In this document: positions 12,936 to 23,998 of the stretch, piece by piece
How the letters are laid out: each line of letters opens with the position of its first letter
How positions within the stretch are numbered: the stretch's first letter is position 1
NCBI GenBank assembly: GCA_021432605.1
Contig: MU271151.1
Coordinates: 1 to 64,000 of the forward strand
Reading direction: 5' to 3'
Source of the DNA: Coniochaeta sp. PMI_546
Taxonomy: Eukaryota > Ascomycota > Sordariomycetes > Coniochaetales > Coniochaetaceae
Length of the DNA: 64,000 nt
Translations under genes and position numbers: made by a program
Notes under the pieces: model-generated
Seen by the model: the letters and a program-made list of their open reading frames with translations, nothing else
Databases searched by the model: none
What the model was told of the DNA's origin: nothing

Positions 12936-15900
12936 TCTAGGTACGATAATACCGTATTAGTACGTAAGTCGATACGTATTTAACGAATTGCCGGGGCTAT
13001 AAGTTACAAGTATAAAAGAAGGTCGAAAAATTGGTATAAGAAACGGACTAAATAGACAAACGCTTGGATAGATTACTAGGCCCCGAGCCGGAAGTAGAAG
13101 AGGAGGAAAACGGGGAACCGTCGGAACCTTCTTTAAAGACTAAGGACAAACCTAAATATTACGGTATTTCGTTCCGAAGATTAGAAAAACGATCAAAAAA
13201 CGATAAACGTCGATTATAAAAGGATTATATCGACGTAATATAGAAAGATCCTTATATACGACCGTAGGAATTGAATACTTACGAGTTACGATTAATATAT
13301 AAGGAAGTTATACCTAGGTAATAATAGATAACGGAATATAAGGAAATTATATCTCGCCAAATCTCGTTAATATATTACGATTGCCTTAGAAAAAAAAGGA
13401 CGAGCCCTACCGACTTAGAACTATTAATAGAAACCTTATCGATTATAGATAAGGATTAGTAGATATAGAGATTACGCCCTTTTAAGTTACTATCTAAGAT
13501 TATAGTTAAGAGATAACGTTCGATATTACGGAGATCTTATCGTACGGTATAGTATTAGGGATACCTTAGCTACGAACGAGTAACCCTCGAGTTAACTAGA
13601 GAATAGGTTAACTTTAGTAAGATACGTTAAGAAAAGAGTTAGCCTTTATAGAGAACGGACCTTACGGGGAAAAGCCTATACGTAATTTTAGAAGAGTTCT
13701 GATAATTTACGAAACGATTATAAAGATTTAGTTTATATCGACGCGAACGATTCCGAAGGAATATTATCGATATAATAAACTGTTCAAGCCCGAGCTTAAA
13801 ATAGGACTACCTAAATACAACCGTTAGGATTACGAGATCAATCTTTAGCTAGGTAAAGAGCCCGGATTTTATAAGATTTACCTTCTTAACGACCTATAAT
13901 TATAAGCGTTAAGAGAATATATTGATAAAAATCTAAAGAAAGGTTATATTCGACTATCATAATTATTAGTAGGATACCTTATCCTATTCGTACCTAAGAA
14001 AAACGGGAAATTACGTCTCGTTATAAACTATCGACAACTTAATAATATTATTATCAAAGATCGAGGACTATTACCTTTTATATCCGAATTAAGAGATCGG
14101 TTATATAAAGCCTGATAGTTTACTACCTTAGACCTTAAGGGAATATATAACCTAATACGAGTTAAGGAAGGAGATAAGTAGAAGACGGTATAACGATCTA
14201 GGTTAAGATAATACAAATATTATATTATACCTTTCGGGCTCGCTAACGTACCGGCTTCTTTCTAGAGAATAATCAACTACGTATTTCGAAAGTAGTTAGA
14301 CGACTTCGTCGTCGCGTACCTCGATAATATCTTGATCTATTCGGAAAACTTCGAATAATATAAGAAATACGTCTACCTCGTTTTATAAGTATTATAAGAC
14401 GCGAATTTATTAGTCGAACCCGAAAAGTACGAATTTTACTAGTAAAAAGTGAAATTTCTCGGCTACGTTATATTACTAAGCTAGTTTGAGATAGACCTAG
14501 ATAAGCTAAAGGCTATTAAGGAATAACTTATATTAGAAACGGTTACGGGAATACGAACCTTTTTAAGGATTACCAATTTCTATCGGAAGTTTATCAAGGA
14601 CTATAGTAAAATCGTAATACCCTTTACTAACCTTATTAAGAAAGACCTAAGGTTCGAATAGATTTCGAAAGAGGAAGAGGCGTTTTAGGAACTTAAAAAG
14701 AGGATCTTAAGCTAACCCGTATTAGTTACCGCGGATCCCGAAAAACCTTACGAAATGGAAACCGATACGTCGGAATTCGTACTCGGAAGCTAGTTAGGAT
14801 AGAAAGATAAATAGGGAAGATTATATCCGATAGCGTTCTTCTCGAAGAAGCTAAGTAGATTAGAATTCAATTATAATATACTAGATAAGGAACTAATAGC
14901 TATTATTAAGGCGTTCAAAGAATAGAAATATTATCTTATAAGAGTAAGATATAAGGTAAAGGTCTTAATAAATTATAAGAACCTTATTACGTTTACTTTT
15001 ACGAAAGAACTTAACAAGCGACAAATTAGATAGTATAAGTTCCTTACCGATTTCGACTTCGAAATTGTATATAGGAAGGGAAGCGAAAATAATAGAACGG
15101 ACGTTCTTAGTCGACGAGAAGATATAAAACCGGAAAAGGAAATACGTTCGGCGAATTTCCTTAGGACTAATTAATAAGGGAATCTTAAACTCGATACGTA
15201 AATCGGAATAATATAGAACGTAAAACCCGAAGAACAATAGGCGGAAAGGATTAAGAAATATCGGAAGGAAAAAGTAAAGGAGGATATTACCTTTATATTT
15301 CCGTTATATTACGGTTTATTATAGTTTAGGAACAAGGTATATATACCTAACAAACTATAAAAGGAACTGGTAGAGGAATTTTACAAATATCCGTTATATA
15401 GATACTAAAGAGTCTATAAGACTAAGGAACGCGTACGGCGGACTTACGACTTTCTAAGACTGGATAAAGTGGTTAGATAGGCGGTCGGCGAATACGATAA
15501 ATATAACAAAGCCAAGTTAAATAAATACAAGCTATACGGGTTATTATAACCTATATAACTACTAGAAAAACCATAGGAAATGGTTACGATAGACTTTATC
15601 GTCAAACTACTAATGTCAAAAGAACTTATAACGGGGGTTACTTACGATAGTATATAGGTAGTTATAGATAAATTCTCCAAATATACGTACTTTATACCGT
15701 ATAAGGAAGTAAGTATAACGGAAGATATAGCCTACGCCTTTTTAAAGGTAGTAGTAAACTAGTATAGACTACCCAAATAATTTATTACCGATAGAGATAA
15801 ACTATTTACTTCGAAGTTTTGGATAACGTTAATACGACAAATTGGAATCAAATACAAATTATTAACGTCGTTCTACTTATAGACGGATAGGTAAATAGAA

Positions 15901-16599
15901 CGAATAAACTAGACCCTTAAATAATATCTGAGGATATATATTAACGAAAAGTAAGATGATTAGGTTAGGTGGCTACTAGTAGTATAATAGGCTTATAATA
16001 ATATACCTAACGAAACGTTAAACGGGTACTTACCGTTCTTTGTTAGTTACGGTTACGAACCTATTATAAGGGAAGTACTAGGAGACGGACTAATACCGTT
16101 AGATCTAAAACTACTATAAGCAAAATATACCGCGGAACAAATAAAACTATTTTATAAGAGACTTCGCGGACATATAGAACTATTTAACTTACGAATAATA
16201 CGATACGTAAACTAGAAAAGGTTAAAAGGACTAACCTTATAAGAGGGAGACAAAGTCTACCTCGTACGACGAAACGTCAAAATAAAACGACCAAGCGATA
16301 AACTAAACTAGAAAAAAATCGGACTATTTAGGATCAAAAAAAAGTTATCTGATTTGAATTATAAACTCTAATTATTAACGAATATACGTATTTACCTAGT
16401 ATTTCATATCTCGCTTCTCGAATTAGTATTTAAAAACGCGAAGTTAGCAATAGATATTAAAGTCGAACTAACGTAGGAATACGAAGTAGAAAAGATCTTT
16501 AGGTATAAAAAAGAAGGAAACGTAAACTTTTATTACGTCAAATAGAAGAATTACGACGATTCGGAAAATACGTAGGAACCGGAAGCTTACCTTACGAAC

Positions 16600-17190
16600 T
16601 ATTAGCAATTGCTATAGAAATTCCGTATTATAATAGTATTATTACCCTAAAAGTCGAAGGGGATAGTATTACGTCGCCGTAGATTACGTCCCAACCTAAA
16701 ATAAAGTCGTTGTCAAAGGAAAAAGACGTAGCGGAAGGCGGACGATTTTCGGTAACTTTCGTTACCTTACGATCGGCTTCTTCTTTCTCGACCCGTTCTA
16801 ATTCCTTTATATTCGTTATATTTCTACGGATAGTACGTATTATTTTCTCGAACTATATTTTCTTTTGTTTACGAAGACGTTCGATCTTCGCGTTTATAAT
16901 CTTTCGTTCCTTTTCGAGCTTTTCAAAGGCGAGTTCGTATTCGTAAAACTGTTTTCTAATACGTTCTAGGTTCCTAATTGAGAATTCCTATACGTCATAA
17001 TACGATAATATATCGTAGATATAACGAACGTAACGACTAGGATTAGAAGGGGAGACCTCGTAAGTAACAAGGCCTTTTTCCTCGTAGTTCGAATACGAAG
17101 GTATTTCGATATAGTCGGAATCTAGGAGGACTTGGAAGAGTTTGTTCTTACGAACGGTCGAGGCTTTCGGTTATTTTGTTTGCTTTTATA
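16600..17190 (-). other. Antisense coding-like frame in the plus-strand Gypsy fossil
   Basis: This is the third occurrence of the antisense frame, on the minus strand of a plus-strand element. It includes the block ELERVEKEEADRK and an upstream part with SYSNYEEKGLVTYEVSPS. Its preservation in the same position and antisense orientation in three copies argues that it was once a real gene of the element. Confidence 0.55.
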
Positions 17191-17317
17191 TATTACGGTC
17201 AGATATGATAACGATAAAGAAAGGGAAACCTTCGGACGTAACTTATATAAGCTATTAGTATTACTTATGAGGAGTATTAGGCCTTAGGGACAATGGCCAG
17301 AAGGAGGAGGGGAATAA

Positions 17318-17708
17318 TGTTATAAACCTACGGTTACGAAAGGAACCCCGCCAATCGATAAGGAATAGATATATAAGGCGTATCGTACTATATAGGTTAG
17401 GGACCCCGGGTTACGTGATTGATAAGGAGAATAGTTTTATAATAGACATATCAGGATATGGGTAATAGTTTCCTATCAACTATATTACTATAGTCTTTAC
17501 TAGTATATAGGAAAGAGTCTTTTTAGGCTCTGCTATAGATAGTTCTTGATTACCTAGTAATCAATCTAAGTATTCAATCGAGGTTATTATTAAGTAAGAT
17601 ACCTATTTTAACGATACCAGAATAAAGACTACTTGTTATACCTTAACTTACTTACCCTAAGTAATAGAACTCACCTTTTGATCCTTAGCCCGTTTTGGGA
17701 TCGTTACA
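17318..17708 (+). repeat. 3' LTR of the plus-strand Gypsy fossil
   Basis: This 391-bp repeat is the reverse complement of the LTRs at 1597-1988, 7986-8377 and 12546-12935. It keeps a canonical TG start and CA end and lies 5 bp after a polypurine tract. It abuts integrase sequence of an unrelated Gypsy fossil, so this element interrupted an older one. Confidence 0.87.
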
Positions 17709-18800
17709 TATACCTAGTTCTTTTAGGTAATAACCGATAGGTTATTTAAAACGGTAACCTTAGAAATAATACTATTAATAAATACGGAAACTTATACCGA
17801 ACGGTTCTTATAAATATATTTCCGGTTTTACGGAATACTACGGGTAATTATTAACGACCGCGGTATTAATTAGACCAATTGTTTTTAACGTTAGTTTTAT
17901 TACCTTATTTAAATAATATAAAAGCTAAATACCGTTTATTACCCGTAAACCGACGGTATTACCGAAAGGATAAACTAGGAAATATAAGCTTACCTTTAAA
18001 CGTATATCGATTATTCCTAATTAAACTAAGCCGTTTAGTTATTAGCGGCCTAACTAACGATAAATAACCGTAAAAACTCGTTTATTAAGATATTACCTTT
18101 TTTTATATAGTACGGATATTACGTCGTATCCTTAACGGTAAACTAACCTATTAACCAACCGTTATCGCCCGAATAAAAGGCCGAGAAACTAGTAGAACGG
18201 TTATAAGAAATAATAAAGATAATTTAAACGGCGATAATAATTACGTAATAACGTTAGGAATATTAGGCTAATAAAAGGCGACGACTAGCCGTTTAGTTAC
18301 AGGCGGGCGATAAGGTTTAGCTAAACCTCCGTAACTATAAGACCGATAAACGGAAAAAGAAGTTGGATTGGTTTTACGATAAATATATTATTATTAAAAT
18401 TACCGACTCGTATACGGTAATATTAAAAGGTTTACTAAAAGGAATTTATAATCGTTTTTATATAGATTTACTTCGGAAAATAACGGATAATCCGTTATTA
18501 AGTTAAGAGAAGCTAGATATTTAACCGTTACTTATTATCGGTTATTTTAATAAAGAAGAATATCTAATAGAAAAGGTATTCTAAGCCCGTAACCGAAAGA
18601 AAAAACGTAATATAATCTATCAAGTTTTCGTAAAATAAAAAGGTTACTTTAACCCGACGTAGGAATTATTAACGGAACTAGTAAATATTATAATATTAGA
18701 CCAATTTGAAAACTAATACGGTAACGTTATAATTAACGATAGACTAGTAAACTAATATATCGTTACGGAACCTAATAAAGGAATATAAAGATTACGAACG
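17709..18800 (+). mobile_element. Chromovirus-type Gypsy fossil, integrase C-terminus and chromodomain
   Basis: This plus-strand decayed sequence carries the end of a different Gypsy pol. Visible pieces are an integrase-core end (YYP-TDG followed by TERIN), a C-terminal integrase block with GDKVWLNLRNYKTD, and a chromodomain-like end around 18.60-18.75 kb (KGY, PT-E). The part upstream of 17709 is missing because the previous element was inserted there; it should lie left of the window. It is heavily RIP-decayed. It is the oldest recognised layer. Confidence 0.75.
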
Positions 18801-19060
18801 GGAAGTAGGAATTAGAATACGAGATAGAAAATAATACCTAACGGGTAATTAGTTATAAATAGGTTAAAAACAAAAACTAAAAACGTTAGGGAACGCCGTC
18901 CCGGCTAAACTAATATTTCTTAGCCTTTTTCTTTTTTTTTTCTCTTTTTTCTTCTCCTTTTTCTTTTTCTTCTTTTTCTTCCGTTCCTTTTCCGAAAAGG
19001 ATTCTTTTTCGGATAAGGAAAACTCTTCTTTAAAAAAAGGGGATTCTAAATCTTTAATAA
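18800..19060 (+). other. Polypyrimidine-rich stretch after the chromovirus fossil
   Basis: The DNA between about 18925 and 19015 is almost pure C/T (runs of ctttttc and ttcttc) on the plus strand. It follows the end of the chromovirus pol remnant. It could be 3' non-coding sequence of that element or a low-complexity remnant; no gene is visible. Confidence 0.5.
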
Positions 19061-19699
19061 GACGACGGGAGGGGGTCGGGGTAAAAAGGGGGGCGGTTAC
19101 GAATAAAGTTAGGCTAATAGTAATAACGAGTTATTATTAACCCGCCGGGGTAGTTAAATAACCTAGAAAGGCCGGGATAAGATACGGTACTAGCGCCGCG
19201 GCGATTAAAGCTATCGGGTCGGTAGGAAAGGCGGCGGCGGGAACGGCGGCGGTAATAACGGCGGCGGCAAAAGGTAAGGTAACGTTAATAAAGGTTAAAA
19301 TATAATCTAAAAAACAAGAGGATTTAAAATTATAAAGAAAGAAGAATTATTTACGGGAAAGCGGTACGGCTTTAGTTACGATAACTAAACGTCTTTTATA
19401 TAATATAAACTATAATAATAATAACGGTAATAACGGCGGCGGCGGAAAAGGAAGGAAAAAAAAGGCGAATAACCTTATATTCCGCCCGTTCGGCGGTCTT
19501 ATAAATAACCTAAGCCGTTATAACGGCTTTAGTTTAAATTTCGTTTTCGGGTAACCGAATAGTAATTTAGATTACCGTAACTTTTATAATAAAGGTATTA
19601 GTTAAATAAAAGACGAGAAAATTAATAACGGAAACTTAAATAATAAACGGAAAAATTTATCCGGTATATACGGTTTTTTTATCTATACGTAACGTATAT

Positions 19700-20180
19700 A
19701 AGCCGAAATAACAAATTATTATTCTATATAACCGACTGTACTATTATTATTATGGTAACTTATATTATAAATATAACGACGGTAAGATAAAAAGCGGGCG
19801 ATCTTAACGGCCGTATCCGTAACGATAACGGTTAATATACCCGTAAGAATAATAAAAGCTATTCCGGCTTACGTAGCCGGCGTAATTATAACCGGGGTAA
19901 TACGGGTACCCGAAACTAGGTTAATAACGGGAAAAGGGGGGTTAGGGCGAGAATAAGGGTAGAGGACCGGGCCGGAAAGGGGAGGCGCGGGTAATATAGG
20001 TATAAGGGGGGACGGTACGGTAACCGTAACGGTTAGGTTAGATATAAAATTTATCTATATATACGGTTAACCTTTAATTCTCGCGATAATAACTATTTGG
20101 CTTACCTCGTCGTCTTCGGTATCGAAGAAACCCGGTAAAGGGCGAGGATTTATTATCGTAAATAACGGGCGCGGTAAGTA
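19700..20180 (-). pseudogene. Unidentified decayed protein frame
   Basis: On the minus strand one frame stays largely open for roughly 120-150 codons despite heavy RIP. It has an acidic block (DTEDDEVSQIVIIARIKG), a Pro-rich part (PLIPILPAPPLSGPV) and a hydrophobic part resembling a membrane segment (AFIILTGILTVIVTD). I do not recognise a family. It may belong to a retroelement, or be a RIP-inactivated duplicate of a host gene. It is broken in several places. Confidence 0.35.
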
Positions 20181-21130
20181 GTAATAATAATAAGGTATAA
20201 GAAATTACGGGTAATAGTAGAATTCCTATTTAAAAGAAAATACGGCCTTAACGCGCCTAGCCGTTTATAAAAGCCGTTAGTTAATTAGGGAAGAGGGATT
20301 ATATAATAAACTAGTATTTAAGGCTTAATAAGATTAAAGCCTTATCTTACGAATTCCCGTACGTACGCCGTACGTACGCCGTACGTACGGTCGTTTACCG
20401 AATATTCGGTTACGGGGCGGATTAACTAATCCCCCGTAGGTATATTATTTATAGGCCTATCTTCTACCCTTAAACCGTAAGGGATTTCTTTCCTTCTTCT
20501 TTAACTAATAATAATCTTTACTAAACCTTACGTATCGGAATAAGATTACGTATTGGCCTTTTATAATATATTAAAGTTAATCGTTTAAAACGTATAATAC
20601 GTATATTATAATCTAGTTTAAGAAATTCTTATCGTTATATTACGTTATTTCTAAAGATTGTTTTGATAGTATTTATACTTAAATAAAGAGTTTAGCGGTA
20701 GAGAAATCGTTAGTTAAAATTATCGCGAGGTATGATAATAATAATATAGATCGTAGTTTAAAGCTAAATTAGCTATGGCCCGGAAGGGTAGTTAATACGC
20801 TATGTACAGACGCCTTCGAGGAAAAAAGGCGGTGTAAATTTGCGGCTCTGTTCACTGCTTTTTCGACTTCGAGCGAGAGCTTCGAGCTTCAGAGGATGCC
20901 AAGAACAGTGCTATTAGACAGTGCTATTAGTTATCAACACACAGTGCGGGGACCCCACTTGATTCCTGGCGGTGAGCATTGGCAGAATATTTGCAGTACG
21001 TACTATGGTACATATTGTCGTAGATACGAAGTACATCTAGAACATTTAAACCTTGGAACTCGACAGGAGGAAACCAAACAGACTGCAGTCGCATCACGGC
21101 CCCTAAAGGTAGTGTTGGACCGCGATACAC
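20180..21130. other. Boundary between RIP-decayed DNA and genic DNA
   Basis: Up to about 20,780 the base use is that of RIP (almost no CpA/TpG, abundant TpA). Within some tens of bases it changes to normal genic composition, followed by about 350 bp leading to the mtf1-like start. No gene is seen in this interval. It is likely a sharp heterochromatin/euchromatin edge. Confidence 0.6.
20357..20389 (+). repeat. Three tandem 11-bp palindromic units
   Basis: The unit ccgtacgtacg is repeated three times without change inside RIP-decayed DNA. Each unit contains the palindrome cgtacg. The role is unknown. Confidence 0.8.
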
Positions 21131-22915
21131 ATGTTTGCTGCGCGCACCTGTGTACGAAATGCTTCCGTTACACAGCCGATAGCCGGCTTCGCAGCCCTGC
21201 AGCGGAGGCACATTTCCACGGCGCGGGAGACGCTTCTCCAGGCAGAGACGCCCCTCGCCGAGCAGCTCGCTGCCACAAACCTCTGGTACTATGGTCGCAA
21301 GCCCAAGGCCCTCGCCAAGGGGGAGAAGAAGGTCAAGGGCGACAAGCACAGGGTGAACATTGTCGACGAGAAGCTGTGCGACGACATCATCAACTACATA
21401 AGACCGACTCTCGACCGCCATGTCGGCTGCGACATCGTCGACCTCTACCCGGGCGCCGGGCTCTGGAGTCGCAAGCTCCATGACACCCTCCAGCCGCGCT
21501 CGCATATCCTCCTCGAGCCCGACGCAGACCTCTACGCCCCGTTCCTCGAACCTCTCACCTCGCGCCCGAACGTCACCCTCCTCCCCAAGTCCGGCATCGT
21601 CTGGACCGAGCTCAACGAAGTCCTGACCAAGGAACACCTCCCCCACCAGGTCGAGCGCAACCCCCGCACCGAGACCCCCCAGCGCAACGACACCCTCCTC
21701 GTGACAGCCAACCTCTCCTTCTTCCCCAAGAAGAAGTACCAGTCCTTCGCCAACGTGACCCAGCTCCTCCTCTACCAATTCATCAACTCCATCCGGTCGG
21801 GCACCCTCTTCCAGAAGTACGGCCTCGTCCGCATGCTCATCTGGGTCGGCGAGGAGGAGAAGTCCGCCGTGATGCCGCGCACCATCCAGCGCCGCAAGCG
21901 CCTCTCCATCGACGCCGAGATGAGCACCGACTACGTCGCCGAGATCGCCGGCGCCGACCGCTCAAGGGGCCAGGACGGCGCCCCGGACCGCTTCGCCCGC
22001 GACCACGCCATCGACCTCGAGAGCATCCGCGGCGTCCTCGCCCGCATGAGGTCCACCAAGACCACCATCCCTCCGGGCCGCGAGACCAGCATCGTCCGCG
22101 AGTTCGCCTCCCTCAGCAAGAAACAACAAGCCGCCGTCCGCGCCGGCTCGAAACCCGCCGTCTTCGACCGCCCCTACCGCGCCGAGCTGGAGCAGCTCGA
22201 GGCCGCCCTCGAGGCCGGCAAGCTCTCCCCCGCGGCCGACCAGCAGAAGCACCGCCGCCTGACCGACCTCCGCTACAAGGTCCAGTGGGAGCTGCGGCGG
22301 CACAAGGCCATCCACGACATGCTCTCCGACGCCTCCCTGGCGCCCGCCGAGTGGGACCAGCGCATCAGGCGGCTGGACAAGTACCTCCGCATCGAGTTCA
22401 TGCTGACGCGCGACAACCTGCACGTCTGGCGCCAGGACCCGCCCGTCCTGACCTGGGACCGCCGCCCGCTCGAGCCCCTCGTCGTCAGGGACACGGAGTT
22501 CTTCCCCAACGTGCCCTGCGCCCTGCTCGACATCCAGCCCAAGGCAACGCACCCCTTGCTCCGGGAGATGGGGCCGGGCACCAGCAGGGCCGGGGACATG
22601 TTTGCCGTCATTCTTAGTAGTATGATGCGGAGCAGCATCGATCCCCTCGGGAAGGTGCTGGAGAGTATATACCCCGGTGCGAAGGAGGGGGTGCTGCCGG
22701 GGTGTCCGACCTTGAGGGCGGGGGTGGCTTTGCCGCCGGGCTATGCGGAGTGGAATGCGCGGAGCCTGAACGAGGGGCAGCTCGTTGAGATACTGGAGGC
22801 GTGGATGGAGTGGCCGTTCAGGCCGGGCTTCTCGGAGCTCGTGGCGAGGGAGAGCGAGGACAGTGACCTTGTTGGCGAGGATGAGTCGGGGGCGGTGCAG
22901 ATGGGGGATTTTTAG
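21131..22915 (+). CDS. mtf1: Mitochondrial transcription factor 1 / rRNA adenine dimethylase-like protein
   Basis: This single-exon gene encodes 594 residues. The N-terminus is basic and Ser/Arg-rich, as in a mitochondrial targeting peptide. A Rossmann-type S-adenosylmethionine methyltransferase fold of the KsgA/Dim1/TFB class follows, with motif I (VDLYPGAGLWS, about residues 101-111), an acidic residue in LLEPDADLY, and TANLSFF (about 193) where dimethylases carry the NLPY catalytic block. Mtf1/TFB proteins help mitochondrial RNA polymerase melt promoters. The altered NLPY block would fit a protein that has lost methylation and kept the transcription role, but this is inference. It is longer than yeast Mtf1 (about 340 residues), with a long Arg-rich C-terminal part, as is usual in filamentous fungi. 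It is the first gene after the repeat nest and shows no RIP damage. Confidence 0.8.
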   Translation: MFAARTCVRNASVTQPIAGFAALQRRHISTARETLLQAETPLAEQLAATNLWYYGRKPKALAKGEKKVKGDKHRVNIVDEKLCDDIINYIRPTLDRHVGCDIVDLYPGAGLWSRKLHDTLQPRSHILLEPDADLYAPFLEPLTSRPNVTLLPKSGIVWTELNEVLTKEHLPHQVERNPRTETPQRNDTLLVTANLSFFPKKKYQSFANVTQLLLYQFINSIRSGTLFQKYGLVRMLIWVGEEEKSAVMPRTIQRRKRLSIDAEMSTDYVAEIAGADRSRGQDGAPDRFARDHAIDLESIRGVLARMRSTKTTIPPGRETSIVREFASLSKKQQAAVRAGSKPAVFDRPYRAELEQLEAALEAGKLSPAADQQKHRRLTDLRYKVQWELRRHKAIHDMLSDASLAPAEWDQRIRRLDKYLRIEFMLTRDNLHVWRQDPPVLTWDRRPLEPLVVRDTEFFPNVPCALLDIQPKATHPLLREMGPGTSRAGDMFAVILSSMMRSSIDPLGKVLESIYPGAKEGVLPGCPTLRAGVALPPGYAEWNARSLNEGQLVEILEAWMEWPFRPGFSELVARESEDSDLVGEDESGAVQMGDF

Positions 22916-23279
22916 GAAGGGGTGGCAAGTGTGTATTATATGTGTATAGGTTGGTGTATGTATGTGTAATATTGGAACGGAAAAGGCATAGAGAATCAGC
23001 ATTTAGACCTGCATATAGATAGGGCTGGCTGGGCTATCGATATGGATATCCGATATTTCTCTTCGTACTTGAACGAAGTCTCAGGAAGTATTTCAACCGT
23101 GCGCCAAAACGACAGACCTAGGATTCTCACTCCTAATATGCCGCAAACATGTATTTACCAAGACGGTCTAGACTTATATACAACGAAGTAAAATCTCATA
23201 CTCAGTACGCAGTGCTCCTCTCGACATCACTCCCCTACTTCCCGCTCACTTGGGACTTACAACAGCAGCACCAACAAAC
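22916..23279. other. Intergenic spacer between two convergent genes
   Basis: About 360 bp separate the 3' end of the mtf1-like gene from the 3' end of the SOD gene. I see no further gene. Confidence 0.6.
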
Positions 23280-23998
23280 TCAATCGTCACAAGCCTCACC
23301 ATCGGTAGGTGCAGCAACCTTGGTGAAATTGGCACATGCGATCCTAGCCGAGCTAGCATCATGAATGACAAAGCTGAGGTTGCCAAAGAACTGCTTGTCG
23401 GCGGGGTTGAGAGCCACGTAGGGATCGTTGAAGCTGCACAGTCCGTCCAGTCAGTCATCTGACGGTTCTGCTCCTTGATAAGCCGAAAGAGGACTCACAT
23501 CTTCACAATCGAACTGCTGTTGCTGCCGATGAGCCCATACTTGCCCGACAGGTCTCCGACTTCGCACGTCGCCGGCTTGGAGCTGTCGCAGGCAGGGACC
23601 TGTGTCCGCAGGTACGGGTCGAGATGCGCGCCGGTGCCGGTGCAGTTGCCGTCTGCTGGGACTGGTTTCTCGTGGATGTGGTATTCTGGTGACGGTAAGC
23701 AATCTCACTTTACACATGTGCTGGCAGGTATTTTTGGTGAAGATTGCAATTGCTACGTACTGAAGGGACCGGTTCCGACGGGCAGACCCTTGACTTCGAG
23801 AGTGAAGCTGACGGGCTTGCCCGCCTTCGAGGTCGCGTTGATGGATCCGGTGATTTTGCCCGTCAGGGTAGCTTGGTATGCTGCCCCGGCCGGGTTGTTG
23901 GTCACGACCTGCGCATCGCCGAGCTGGCCCGTGATGTTCTGGGCCGATGCGACGGCGAAGGCAGAGACGAGGACGAGGAGTGAGTTGCGGACGAGCAT
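23280..23998 (-). CDS. Secreted Cu-type superoxide dismutase-like protein (three exons)
   Basis: Exons are 23998-23761, 23685-23499 and 23433-23280 (introns of 75 and 65 bp), giving 192 residues. The N-terminus is a signal peptide (LLVLVSAFAVASA, then Q). The Cu/Zn-SOD fold is recognisable: the copper ligand pair in FQYHIHEKPV, a third His in GTGAHLDPY, and the fourth in FVIHDASSA. Cysteines in VPACDSS, ATCEVG and RIACANF fit an extracellular disulfide-bonded form. The usual zinc-loop ligands and electrostatic loop are not obvious, as in fungal extracellular Cu-only SODs of the SOD5 group. Such enzymes detoxify superoxide outside the cell or shape redox signals at the wall. No GPI-anchor tail is seen, so it is probably free or wall-trapped. 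The splice sites were chosen because they keep the SOD motifs in frame. Confidence 0.85.

Larger units (their letters stand above)
12936..17708 (+). mobile_element. Ty3/Gypsy fossil, outer copy on the plus strand (5' part off-window)
   Basis: This is a third copy of the family, now on the plus strand. It begins inside gag, because the middle element was inserted there; its 5' LTR and the start of gag should lie left of the window. Visible landmarks are a reverse-transcriptase active-site block of the YLDN/YLDD type near 14.31 kb, an RNase H block starting TDTSEF near 14.76 kb, integrase from about 15.3 to 16.3 kb, a purine-rich tract at 17299-17312, and the 3' LTR. It is broken at many places by RIP. 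Confidence 0.85.

Noticed and set aside
20896-21778. Frames on both strands across the mtf1-like start
   Set aside because: Low-complexity shadows overlapping the supported gene.
21962-23002. Long open frame (346 codons) antisense to the mtf1-like gene
   Set aside because: It mirrors the GC-rich third positions of the real gene, has no family resemblance and low-complexity Gly/Ala/Val content.
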